Shown here: piece after piece, positions 53,639 to 63,234 of the stretch
Layout: every line of letters starts with the position of its first letter
Numbering within the stretch: position 1 is the stretch's first letter
Assembly (NCBI GenBank): GCA_014843695.1
Contig: CM026390.1
Location: 2,625,213-2,689,212, forward strand
DNA from: Archivesica marissinica
Lineage: Eukaryota > Mollusca > Bivalvia > Venerida > Vesicomyidae
Length of the DNA: 64,000 bases
Direction of reading: 5' to 3'
Position numbers and translations under genes: made by a program
The notes under the pieces: generated by a model
Databases searched by the model: none
The model's input: only the letters and a program-made list of their open reading frames with translations
Told to the model about the DNA's origin: nothing

Positions 53639-53895
53639 ACACTAGACAGTTATATATATATAATGATTGTAAATCAATATGCTTATGTCGTTTTGTATTT
53701 CTATCAAAGTACCTGAGGCTGTTGTATAAGTTACATTGTACAACATTATGCATGTATATTGTACGGCATAACTATGTTATAATTATTGTGTATGTACATT
53801 TATTCTATAGTGTTAACAAATTGAAGAGGGCCCTAAGGAGGATTAGTTCAAAACTAATTAGGTCACCCTCTATAAATAAAGAAATCTATCTCTAT

Positions 53896-54147
53896 TTAGT
53901 AAAATAACAAAATGCAGAATTTAATCAGATATACATTGTTCCTTCATAGCAACGATATAGACATACATCAGTAAAATAAGAAAATGCAGAACTCAATCAG
54001 ATATGCATTGTGCCTTCATAGCAACGCTATAGAAATACATTAGTAAAATAACAAAATGTAGAATTTAATCAGATATACAGAGTGTGCCTTCATAGCAACG
54101 CTATATAAATACTATAGCAAAATAACAAAATGCACAACTCAATCAGA
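53896..54147. repeat. 72-bp satellite, segment 4
   Basis: About 3.5 copies, resuming in phase after the LINE. It stops within a unit at caatcagat, overlapping the first bases of the 355-bp inverted-repeat element, and does not return in the rest of the window. Confidence 0.93.
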
Positions 54148-54499
54148 TCTTTAAAAATTGTGTTAACACGTAATTTTTATATCTGTAAATATACAAACCA
54201 GATATCGCCATAACCAGTGCTAGCAACTCGCTTGCCCAACAGATATACCGAAAATTTGCTAAAAGCCCCATACTGATCGATAACAATACGTTTCCGTAAC
54301 AAGGCCGCCATTGATAAACATCATGTGACCGGAACTATAAGCAAGCGCTTGTCGGACCAAGATCACTTCCTCTTTTCGAGGGTCATGTCTAATACATGGA
54401 CATAGCGGCCTAGTGGGGTGGGAATTTAGTTTATGGCGATATCTGGTTTGTATATTTACAGATATAAAAATTACGTGTTAACACAATTTTAAAAGATCT
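54145..54499. mobile_element. 355-bp element with about 69-bp near-perfect terminal inverted repeats
   Basis: It starts agatctttaaaaattg and ends with the inverse caattttaaaagatct. The two arms match over about 69 bp with one or two differences, through aaccagatatcgccataa. Directly after the element, at about 54510-54535, another caaccagatatcgccataac-cagtgct stretch appears, linking it to the adjacent tyrosine-recombinase element. It may be a MITE or the inverted terminal structure of a DIRS-like element. Confidence 0.8.
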
Positions 54500-54877
54500 G
54501 TTACATATCAACCAGATATCGCCATAACCAGTGCTGACTATAACTGAATGAGGTGGGACGAAATACGGACAAGAAACGAACCTACATAGCTGAAGCGTGA
54601 TATAGGAACTATAACTCACCCGCTAAACGTCAGCTAACGGTCATCAACAGGGCTTATAGCGTGAAGGCCCCGGACGACTGGTCAATTAACGTACTTCCAG
54701 TTAACCAGACGGTACAAGAAACCAGAACATTACCTAGGACGTAAGTCCCTTGGCACAGCCAAAAACGTTTGTAAGCAAAACGTACGACCGAACGGCGAAC
54801 GTGAATACAAACAATAAGCTGAAACACATAATGTTAGGCTACATAACGAATTAACGGTTAAAATAGAGAACACGCAC
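54500..54877. other. non-coding 3' flank of the tyrosine-recombinase gene
   Basis: CpG-containing unique sequence between the inverted-repeat element and the recombinase stop codon. It repeats the terminal motif at its left edge. No gene is seen. Probably the 3' terminal region of the recombinase element. Confidence 0.45.
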
Positions 54878-55861
54878 CTAATCGGACGAAACTGAATGAG
54901 AGGTGATAACAGACTGGGCAGCCACTATGGGACCCAAGGCAAACAAAACACGTGCATGTGGCAGTGTGTTCCGTAAATAAAACCGTATAAACGAGCTCTC
55001 TGAACTCCAATAACCTGCCCTTAAAACCTTCTCTAAGGGGACATTATTGAGCCATGCCCATGACGTAGACAGAGCCCTAACTTCATGGGCATTGACATGG
55101 TCAGGACATGATTCCTGCTCCCCGGAGAGACTGTAGGCGAACTTAATCGTCTCTACAATCCAACGGGAAATAGTAGACGCCGACACCTCCTTTGTCCAGT
55201 TATGACGAAAGGAGATGAATAGTCTATGGCGACCCTTCCGTATGTGAGACACCCTCTTAAGATATGCTTTGAGGGCTCTGACAGGACAAAGCTGAACGGC
55301 ACTGTCGTCAGTATCACGGGGAAGGGCTGGTATAGTAATACTGGTGTGAGCCACAGACAGAAGTTGATTCTTAGCAAGAAACCCCGGATAAGTATGCAGC
55401 TCAACAGCCGACTCGTCGTGTGTGAAATTAACACATGCTTCGTCGGCTGATAAAGCGTGAATCTCACTCCGCCTGCGACCAGACGCTAAGGCAATAAGAA
55501 ATACTGTCTTAAAAGTCAGAAACTTTAACGAACAAGAAGTTAAAGTTTCAAAGGGAGGTTTGGACAAGACACCCAGAACCAATGGAAGATTCCATTTCGG
55601 AACTGGAGAAGAAACCTTAGGTTTCTCCAGTTCCAAACTCCTGATAACATTAGATATTACAGGCTGGTTACTGTAGTTAATGTCCGAGAAATGCCTAAGC
55701 GTAGTAGCAATAGCCGACCTATAGCCTTTAATTGCTACTGGCGTAAGATTCCTCACCTCAAATAAATATATGAGAAATTCAACAAGTAAGTTTACTGAAG
55801 GACTGAAGGGATCCACTTGCTGTCCGACACACCAATCCAGCCACACTTTCCACCTACCAGT
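54878..55861 (-). CDS. tyrosine recombinase of DIRS/Ngaro-type element, N-terminus missing
   Basis: An uninterrupted frame of about 328 codons. Numbering from the GTG at 55846, it has an N-terminal helical SAM-like region (about 1-75) and a catalytic domain with R126 (ALASGRRRSEIH), H254xxR257 (AHEVRALS), W280 (AGYW) and nucleophile Y290 (FIRFYLR): the complete tyrosine-recombinase set, with Trp in place of the second His as often seen. The frame has no ATG at all and begins just after TGA at 55862-55864, so it is either 5'-truncated or joined by splicing at the nearby tag-g. No reverse transcriptase is found beside it. The enzyme would integrate a circular DNA intermediate. The family is recognised from the motif set; a Crypton is not excluded. 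Confidence 0.75.
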   Translation of the reverse strand, partial: TGRWKVWLDWCVGQQVDPFSPSVNLLVEFLIYLFEVRNLTPVAIKGYRSAIATTLRHFSDINYSNQPVISNVIRSLELEKPKVSSPVPKWNLPLVLGVLSKPPFETLTSCSLKFLTFKTVFLIALASGRRRSEIHALSADEACVNFTHDESAVELHTYPGFLAKNQLLSVAHTSITIPALPRDTDDSAVQLCPVRALKAYLKRVSHIRKGRHRLFISFRHNWTKEVSASTISRWIVETIKFAYSLSGEQESCPDHVNAHEVRALSTSWAWLNNVPLEKVLRAGYWSSESSFIRFYLRNTLPHARVLFALGPIVAAQSVITSHSVSSD

Positions 55862-56802
55862 TCAATAACATGATTTACCTCCCGTTAAAAGTATCGACAG
55901 AGTTCTTGTTCTTCGGTTTTTTCACTTCCGGTGAGCAAATTCTAACAAAATGGCGTCTATAACAAACAAAGGAATGGGAGACGTGTCAATTTTTGACCCA
56001 GAAAACATGAAAGTGATCGAATTAAGGGATTATTTAAGAAAGCATGGATTGCCTGTATCGGGATCTAAGCGTGAACTAGTAGAACGGGTGAAAGGATCTC
56101 TTGAAATCGGCAGAATTCCACTTCAGGAACTACGTACTTGTGACGAAAATTTTGCGAAACACAGGAACTTGGACAAATTGCGAACGCCGTTCGGTGAAAG
56201 GTTGCCATCCGCGGATGCATTGAAATCGGGATGGTCTAGTGATATTCAGTTGATTCCAAGTATAACTAAAGAGGACCTATACAATTATCTTGTGTTGAAT
56301 GATTCTAGGACTTTTGACAACAAACCAGTAAATGCCAGGAAACAACTGAAAGCTAAAGTTTTTTACACAGACGGGCACATTCACAGTGTACAATACCATG
56401 ATATAGATACAAATATATCGCATTGCTATGTCCGGGCAGAATGCATAAAATCGGTTCCTGCTGTAAATGACGGGAAAAAGGATTACGTTGTGTGGGTTTG
56501 CCTGTCGAAGGTTACTGGACGAGTTCATGCAGCTGATTGTACATGTGATGCAGGGTGCGTATTCTTGTTAAAATAGTCCCTAAAGAGTATAATATATTCG
56601 GTACAGGCTTCCAGCTAAAAGTGCGACCTTGCAAGCCTGATTGATAATGATTGTTCACCTGAGGCTGAACGCTGCAGGAGATGGATGGTTTCAACCTTGT
56701 CCGGGGTTCATTCTTATATGGTTGGATAGAGAGCCAGTTAGTTAAATAATGATTACCGATTGCCTATAAGTCTGGCCTGCAAAGATATGATTTAAGAAGG
56801 TG

Positions 56803-57284
56803 CCAGGCCCGTAGGCAGGGGGGTGCATATGCACACCCTTTGCCGCCGAGGTCTGCTATTTCAGAACGTAAATGTTAATATATTATTACCACACTGCCAT
56901 AAATATGTTTGGCACACTACTCAGGGACAACTAAGATGGTAACATTCAAGGGGTGGTCAATACATCCGTGGACTTTTCAAATAATTTTTCATGGGGACCG
57001 TACACTGCTGGTCTTGGTATGGGCATTCATGCCTCGTTGAAGTTTCCGTGACCACCGTCTGTACGCGTGCCATTTTTTATGTGGTGCTAGAATGTTATAG
57101 TTAATTTTCTCCAGTCGTTCCTGGGTCTTCTTATGGATTTGTATTTCTCTCCTTATTCTGAGGCAAATACAGGTGTAAAATATACTTCCCAAAATGCAGG
57201 AAAACGCATCTCCTGCATTGTAGTTTAAAAACAAAATTCGGGGAGGGGCATGCACCTGGACCCCCTAGCAACCCCGGCCCCAGT
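56803..57284. mobile_element. possible hAT-like MITE inside the intron
   Basis: The left end ccaggcccgtaggcaggggg and the reverse-complemented right end (ctggggccggggttgctagg) share the CAGGsCCG...AGGGGG pattern and a following tgcat-gcac stretch. The ends match only moderately and no target duplication is clear. The small open frames inside show no domain. Confidence 0.35.
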
Positions 57285-58196
57285 CGATTTATTACGCACC
57301 CCTACACAATTTCCTGACTCATACATGTACATTGTCTGTACATGTACATTGTAAATCGGACCATTTAAAGAGTGGTGACAATATAATAAATAAACACTCA
57401 TCGCCAAGAAACATACATGTATTTAAGCAAATTATGCAGAAAATCATGATATGAAAATGGTATAACATTCAAACATTGTATTTATTGCAATATCATGCTA
57501 TATATTCTATACAATAAATCAGATTTGTATAATGTTATCAGATATGCATCACATTACTAATTATATTGCAATATAATATAAAGAAAACTTGTTTATTTAC
57601 ACTCACATACATACATATATGGGTAGGTGAATGATAAAATTTACAAATTAATTATTTCACTCATGAACATAGAAAGCTATTACATGTATTGTCACTCGTG
57701 GCAAGCATCGCTCGTGATGCTAATGCTTTCAATGTTCATCCGGTGAAATATAATTTGATGATCATTCACTGAAACAAACAAATATACTCAATATATATAA
57801 CTGTAAGAAAACTTCAAAACTATACTTTGGGAATAATTATGGGTACACTGTAAGTGTATCTTATTCTTAGAGCAAAATGTTCAGTTCAGCAATGTAATCA
57901 ATATTGACAGCTAGCCTGTAAAATTGCCAACATGGTTTCAACAGCCTTTTATTAAATGCAGGCATATTTATTACATACGGGTATACATGACCCAGTCAAA
58001 CATCAAAAGACTATTTTATAACATCCAATCAACCAATATGACTTCTTTGGGAGTACATGTATTGACTGGGTGGTTTTAACCGAGGCAGTCATTTGGCCGG
58101 TACTGTTAAGTCAATCAATCATTACACAGTAATATATATACATGTATGGACCATGTAAGATTTACTTAATAAAGTCATATTATTTTGTCATTTTAG
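57285..58196. other. rest of the intron of the SAP-SWIM-YqaJ gene
   Basis: AT-rich, with several atacatgta words. It ends at the 3' splice site ttttag (58191-58196). No other feature is seen. Confidence 0.6.
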
Positions 58197-59383
58197 AGAG
58201 GGCGAGTCGTGCAACCATGTTGCGGCACTTCTGTATGCACTGGTTGACATATCTGACAAGAAGAAGGAAGGTCTAGATGCATCTACATCAAAAGCCTGTT
58301 TGTGGAATAAGCCAAGAGCTCGGAAGCTTAGTCCGAAAAAAGTGACAGAGATTGTTTTCAAGAAACAAAAATTCAGTGATGATATGCTTGTAGGTGACAG
58401 TGTATGTGACAAACCAACAAGACAATTGAATACCGGGAAAGTCATATTACCAACCCCAATTAACTTTCAACAGTTTACTGACAGCCTTTCAAAATGTAAT
58501 CCGTATGCTGCATTCCACTTGGCACATACTGAAACTTTGAACAATTTCAAGAAGCCAGCCCATCAAACACTTGAACAGTTGGGCATGCCCAGTCCAGATG
58601 TCATGTTTAGAGATGGTGTTGATTTGTCTGCTAACGGACCCAAACATGCTTTCAAAAGATATTTAGAGAAATTAACTCTAAGTGATGAAATGTGTAAAAA
58701 TATTGAAGTGAAAACACGAAAGCAGGCAATGTCAAAATTGTGGAAAATCGCTCGCTGTGATAGACTTACGTCGTCAACATTTGGACTTGTCTGCAAGAAA
58801 AAAACAGATACTGTTCCCGATTCTATTTTGAAAACTGTGTTTGAGTATAATAGCTTCAGTTCAGCCAGTACCAACTGGGGGAAAATCATGAACCAGCTGC
58901 CCGCAGATTTTATTTAAAAGACTCGGTAAAGATACACTCCAACATAACAGTGAGTGAAACGGGATTTGTTGTAAATACCAAACATCCCCACCTTGGTGCT
59001 AGCCCTGATGGGCTTGTTAACTGCCCTCATTGTGTGTGTAACAAGGGAATTTTAGAAATAAAATGTCCATACAAATATAGAACTGTAACACCAGTAGAGG
59101 CATCCAAACAGAAAGACTTCTTCTGTTATTTACAAAATGGAAAAGTGACACTGAAAAAAATCATTGTTATTACTATCAAGTACAAGGTCAAATGGGTATA
59201 CTGGAATGCAGCTGGTGTGACTTTTATGTGTGGACTTTAGAAGGACGATCAACTGAAAGAATTCATTTTGATAAAAGTTTCTGGGAAAATATGCTAATTA
59301 AATTGGATGGATTTTACATACAATCAATGGTTCCTGAAATTTTCACACAACGTGTGAAGCGTGGCAAACAATTAATGCCTTGA

Positions 59384-60300
59384 AAAATTGTGGTACAGTG
59401 TCACTTTCACCTATTGAAAATCGCATACATGTCTCAAAATTTATAAATTGTTATAGATGTATCTACTAATATACACACATGGAAATTTGCAGAACATTAA
59501 AATTAACAATGAATGCTTTACTGATCTCTCCTATTTACATGTACACAACTGAATGTGGTTTATTTATTGAAACAAACTTTATCAACTTTGATATCACGTT
59601 GGCTAGGGTGAAAGCATGTACATTGTATGTGGGATCAAACCTGGGTTGAAATGGTGGGCTGGGTGTATGCATTGTGTTAGTACACATTTATTTTAGCTTG
59701 ATTGCAAAACATGTGTTTACAACATTAATCGAATCCATCACCATGAGAGAGGGGAGGCAATGTGAAATGTAAACTTATGCACTATGTTTGCACTGTTCGC
59801 TATCCTGGGCTTGAAAGTCTAAATCAAATTTAATAAAATATGTCTGTATTAATTCCTAGTGTAACATCCACGAAGTTATATTCCTGTTCAGAAAGACACA
59901 ATTTCACTGTATGCAATTGCATCGTTTTTTTATGCCAGAAATATTAATTATTTGACTACATTGCAAAGTGATTTTCATTAATTTCTTTCCTACACATGTA
60001 CAGGTATATCTATTTATTCTGGAGAAACAGAGCTACATGTATGTAGAGAGCAAAATGAAAAAGACTAGTCAAAATATGATTTATACATGTACAACATCAA
60101 GTACATTCAACATGTTAAATAAGTAGGATTTCATTACTGGTTTAGCAAATACATGTACATGATAACAACCATTTCAGAAATTGTGACGGTCATTTTGAAC
60201 AGGAATATGACTTTAATAGTTTATCAATATTTTAATTAACAATAAGTTTTATACCTAAAATTACTAGGATAAACTTCTTGTTTTGATATAAACACATGTA
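59384..60300. other. intergenic sequence between convergent genes
   Basis: AT-rich, with scattered acatgtac words and no supported gene. It would contain the 3' ends of both transcripts; an aataaaat at about 59832 could serve as a plus-strand polyadenylation signal. Confidence 0.4.
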
Positions 60301-60500
60301 TGACTGGCCCCATGCCACTAACCGATGTAGAATCCCATATGGGTGTCAAATTCGTGAGTCGGTGGTTCTACCCGGTGCTCGTCTGTGCTAGAAATACTGC
60401 TTGAGGGGGCACACAGGGTCTTTCTTCACCAAGTAATAGCTGGAGAGTCGCTATATGACCTCAGCTATTGATGCGACCCTAATCCCCAAACAAGCACAAC
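60301..60500 (+). mobile_element. SINE copy, 5'-truncated
   Basis: Matches the body of the SINE at 62437 in order: atcccat-tgggtgtc, gtcggtggttctacccg, gaaatactg, cacagggtctttcttcacca and agctggagagtcgc. The tRNA-like head is mostly missing. It lies between the two convergent genes. Confidence 0.75.
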
Positions 60501-60603
60501 ATACATACATGTATGGTTATAATAGAATATAATAAAAGATTGTTCATTCATGAAATAAACACTGTTTGTACATGTTATCATTGTTAGTTTATATTATTCA
60601 AGT

Positions 60604-61864
60604 TCAGTCATCCAGTATAAGAGGCGGTTGCAAATTTGACAGTCCAGCACATAACTTCAAAATTTTACTGAGGCGTTTCGAAATCGTAATCGGAATAGTT
60701 CCTTGTAGTATTCTGAAGTGTTTTACCCGTTCCATTTCAACATATATCCTAAGATTTGCAATCCGTCTAGTTTCCTCCACTTCTCTCCTAGAAAATCTGT
60801 GGTGCTTAAATGGTGGTATGATTAATGACAGTCCCTTTGGTGTTGTAAGGTCAGCAATTAAGAATCCTTTATCTGCCATTATGGCATCATCACGGTCACA
60901 CATATCAAGAATACCACACGATCTGGTTATCTGTTTATCGCTGATGCTGCCACCCCACATATCTGACACAAATGTTATCAAACCCATGGACTGATGCCAA
61001 GCAAAGCTTTATATGTCATGTGTGATTTATAATGTGAATACATTAATGACTTGTTAATGAGTGATTGGGATGTTTCTGTAAAAAATTCTGTACAGTCGAT
61101 GATAACTCTGTCTTTGGATATGTTGCTCTGAATTTCCTTGGCATCGACTCTTCTATAACTAATTTGCTTGGCCATGTTGTCAAAATGGAAAGTTTAATAG
61201 ACAGGTAATCAATCCATTTGCCGATGATTATCGAGGATGTAGCTTTTGATATGTGAAATCTAGCCGCAATGTCTTCCACCAGTAGTCCTAGTCGCAAGCG
61301 CATTAGGGCCAGAAAAAACTCGTCGATTAGTCTGAGCTGTCGAGGACGTCCTTTCCTTTCTGTATGTCCATTCCTTCCAGTTAGTGACTCCGCATCCCCC
61401 ATTTCATTGAACAGTGCATGAAAAGTACCAGCAATTGGCAGCCCAGTATAAAACATAACTTTTGAGTCTTTCTCTGCAATGTCGTCAAACACTAAATCGG
61501 GGAGCTTACACTGTATTCCAATATCCCTCGTCTCTATCACTGGATATTGCGTATGTTCAGTCTGCATAAGTTTGGAAACTGTTTTTATTCCCATCTGGGT
61601 CTCGACTGTTTTCACAGCCACCTGACCCACTACCGTCTGTTCACATTTGTTCAAAAATGTTGATACCGTATTAACACTTACTTCCCCACAATAGTCATGA
61701 AATAACACAGAAACACATTCGTTACTTGTGTCAGTTACACATAGATTTACATTATCTGTATCCACTGATTCACATTCAAACGCAGCGTCGCTGGCCATGT
61801 GGAGTCTAGTTGCTGTATACATATAATCACAGGAATCATTGTCGACACGATGCTCATTCGTCAT
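60604..61864 (-). pseudogene. HTH/DDE_Tnp_4 transposase with two frameshifts
   Basis: The first frame (61864 to about 61110) has a threonine/valine-rich leader, then an HTH_Tnp_4-like region: LRLIDEFFLALMRLRLGL, EDIAARFHISKATSS. After a frameshift at about 61108-61115 comes VIIDCTEFF with the first catalytic Asp. After a second shift at about 60983-60986 (a short G run) come VSDMWGGSISDKQI (second Asp), ADKGFLIADL, PPFKHHRFS and IYVEMERVK with the likely catalytic Glu, ending at 60604. The DDE triad is therefore present across three frames. A tttcag splice acceptor lies immediately before the ATG at 61864, so upstream exons are likely. It is the cut-and-paste partner of the convergent YqaJ gene. 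Confidence 0.8.
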
Positions 61865-61872
61865 CTGAAATG

Positions 61873-61940
61873 ATAATGTTTACGTTTAGCTACAGGTACA
61901 CAAACATAATGTTTACGTTTAGCTACAGGTACACAAACAT
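61873..61940. repeat. two direct copies of a 33-bp sequence
   Basis: The sequence aatgtttacgtttagctaca plus ggtacacaaacat occurs twice back to back just upstream of the transposase reading frame. It could be a small regulatory duplication or part of the element end. Confidence 0.8.
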
Positions 61941-62436
61941 TTTGATAATTTAAGATATCATTACTGATTTTTACATTTATAGTCTGTCATCTTGGATGGA
62001 CCTGCAAATGTTTTCCTGGGCAGACATGACCGACCTACATGTAACCATTCAAAAATGACATGTATCATACTCCTAGTCTCCTAGGAGACTTTAAATCTAG
62101 GTTCGATGTCTGTGCTCTACACTGTCACATAAAGAACCAGGTTCACTCTGTAATGGGTCTGTTTCATTACACTATCCTCCACAACTGTCAATAGCAAAAG
62201 CAAGCTGAAATGACATTTCCACCGGTAAATCATAAATGCACCTTCATTTATTCAAAAAGATGTTATTTTTTCATTACTCTCATAACATTTCATTCATGTA
62301 GTCAATATTTAGGTGAATTTCAATGACTTTGTTAAATACCGGCTGCATTGACATTTGTCTAGTGCCCGCCCCTGATGTGACGTCACATAATTGTCTTATA
62401 AATATGGCACGACTGTATTGGTACTGGTATAAACTA
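61941..62436. other. non-coding sequence
   Basis: No supported gene. It contains the 12-bp palindrome tgtgacgtcaca at 62376-62387, a CRE-type site, with no further support for function. Confidence 0.4.
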
Positions 62437-62695
62437 GGGACCTGCATGGTCGAGTGGTTAAGGTCGTTGACTTCAAATCACTTGCCCCTCACTGCTGTAG
62501 GTTAGAATCCCACTAGGGTGTCGAATTATTTCATATGAGTAAGCTTTCCAGCTGGCTTGCGGAAGGTCGGTGGTTCTACCCGGGTACCCGTCCGAGTCTG
62601 AAATACTGCATGGAGGGACACCCGGGGTCTTCCTCCACCAATAATAACTGGAGCTCGCCCATATGGTTCATAAAACTAAACACAACAACACTGGT
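62437..62695 (+). mobile_element. tRNA-derived SINE
   Basis: The tRNA-like head has an A box (tggtcgagtgg, 62447-62457) and a B box (ggttagaatcc, 62500-62510, one base from consensus). The body contains ggtcggtggttctacccggg, ctgaaatactgcatggaggg and acacccggggtcttcctcca. The 3' end is aactaaacacaacaaca. The layout and body fit the broadly distributed MetaSINE/mollusc SINE type, from memory. Pol III would transcribe it and a LINE would mobilise it. Confidence 0.8.
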
Positions 62696-63234
62696 ATAAA
62701 CTTCTATTACTAAAATTTAAATCGTCACCGGTGATTCGTATCCGTGTGTAAATAAGAAATGGAGGTCAATGCAGCTGCTTTCACTTTGTTAATGATTCAG
62801 TTATGATTTATTTCTTACTAACCGATATTGTATACAAGAAAATAATTAATTGAGAGTGAAAAGTATTTGCACAGCCTCGTTTTAAAATACAAATACACAG
62901 GTTATTGTTTATATATCACTGGCAATAGGTATACTCACTTCCCCCTTTGTTACACAGAATTATATAATTGCTATAAATACCGAATTAATCGCTAACTCCG
63001 AAACCAGTGTTGGGCAGACTGCAATTGCCATTACATTTGTTAAATCTTGAATTTTCTTTAGATCTACCGTTTGGTAAAATTATAATACCACATCCGCGAC
63101 CATATGCAATAAACTACTATATAATTTATAGTTGACGAATCCACTACCCCCTGTTTTATACAGCAAGGTATGTTAGCCGAAGAGGTAGTTACATGTAGAC
63201 GAAACCACTAACATCCCCCACCCACCTTCATATT
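62696..63234. other. unique AT-rich sequence
   Basis: No gene, repeat or RNA recognised. It runs into the terminal N run. Confidence 0.5.

Larger units (their letters stand above)
50380..53895 (+). mobile_element. 5'-truncated non-LTR retrotransposon (CR1/L2/Jockey group)
   Basis: Inserted in the satellite between atacaTTA and TTAgtaaaat, so any target duplication is about 3 bp. It contains the end of ORF1 (zinc knuckle) and most of ORF2 (APE endonuclease plus reverse transcriptase). The 3' end is aaataaagaaatctatctct with no poly(A), as in many CR1/Jockey-group LINEs. Several frameshifts make it inactive. Confidence 0.88.
55950..59383 (+). pseudogene. SAP-SWIM-YqaJ nuclease gene, two exons, two one-base frameshifts
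   Basis: Exon 1 is 55950-56554 (donor gtgcgt); exon 2 starts at 58197 (acceptor ttttag). Residues 18-51 form a SAP DNA-binding motif (VIELRDYLRKHGLPVSGSKR). The splice joins a SWIM zinc finger, C197xC199-x7-C207xH209, followed by AALLYALVD. The C-terminal part has HPHLGASPDG (Asp codon 59007) and LEIKCPY (Glu 59055, Lys 59061), the D...ExK core of YqaJ/lambda-exonuclease-like nucleases. Frameshifts fall at a G5 run (58877-58881) and an A7 run (59154-59160), so consensus error is as likely as decay. The product would bind DNA and resect or cut ends. The gene may be mobile-element-borne rather than host. Confidence 0.8.
55865..61864. mobile_element. ISL2EU/Harbinger-like two-gene transposon (boundaries not resolved)
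   Basis: Two convergent genes: SAP-SWIM-YqaJ nuclease on plus (55950-59383) and HTH plus DDE_Tnp_4 transposase on minus (61864-60604), with about 1.2 kb between their 3' ends. Pairing of a YqaJ nuclease with such a transposase is, as I recall, the signature of ISL2EU elements. I could not find matching terminal inverted repeats, and the coordinates mark only the gene-containing part. Confidence 0.55.

Noticed and set aside
56989..57407. Minus-strand frames in the intron of the SAP-SWIM-YqaJ gene
   Set aside because: They overlap the putative MITE and its flank and show no domain or splice context.
62437..62520. Functional tRNA gene (Ser or Sec-like)
   Set aside because: A and B boxes are present but the stems do not pair well, the B box is off consensus, and a SINE body follows directly. 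A second SINE copy without the head confirms it.
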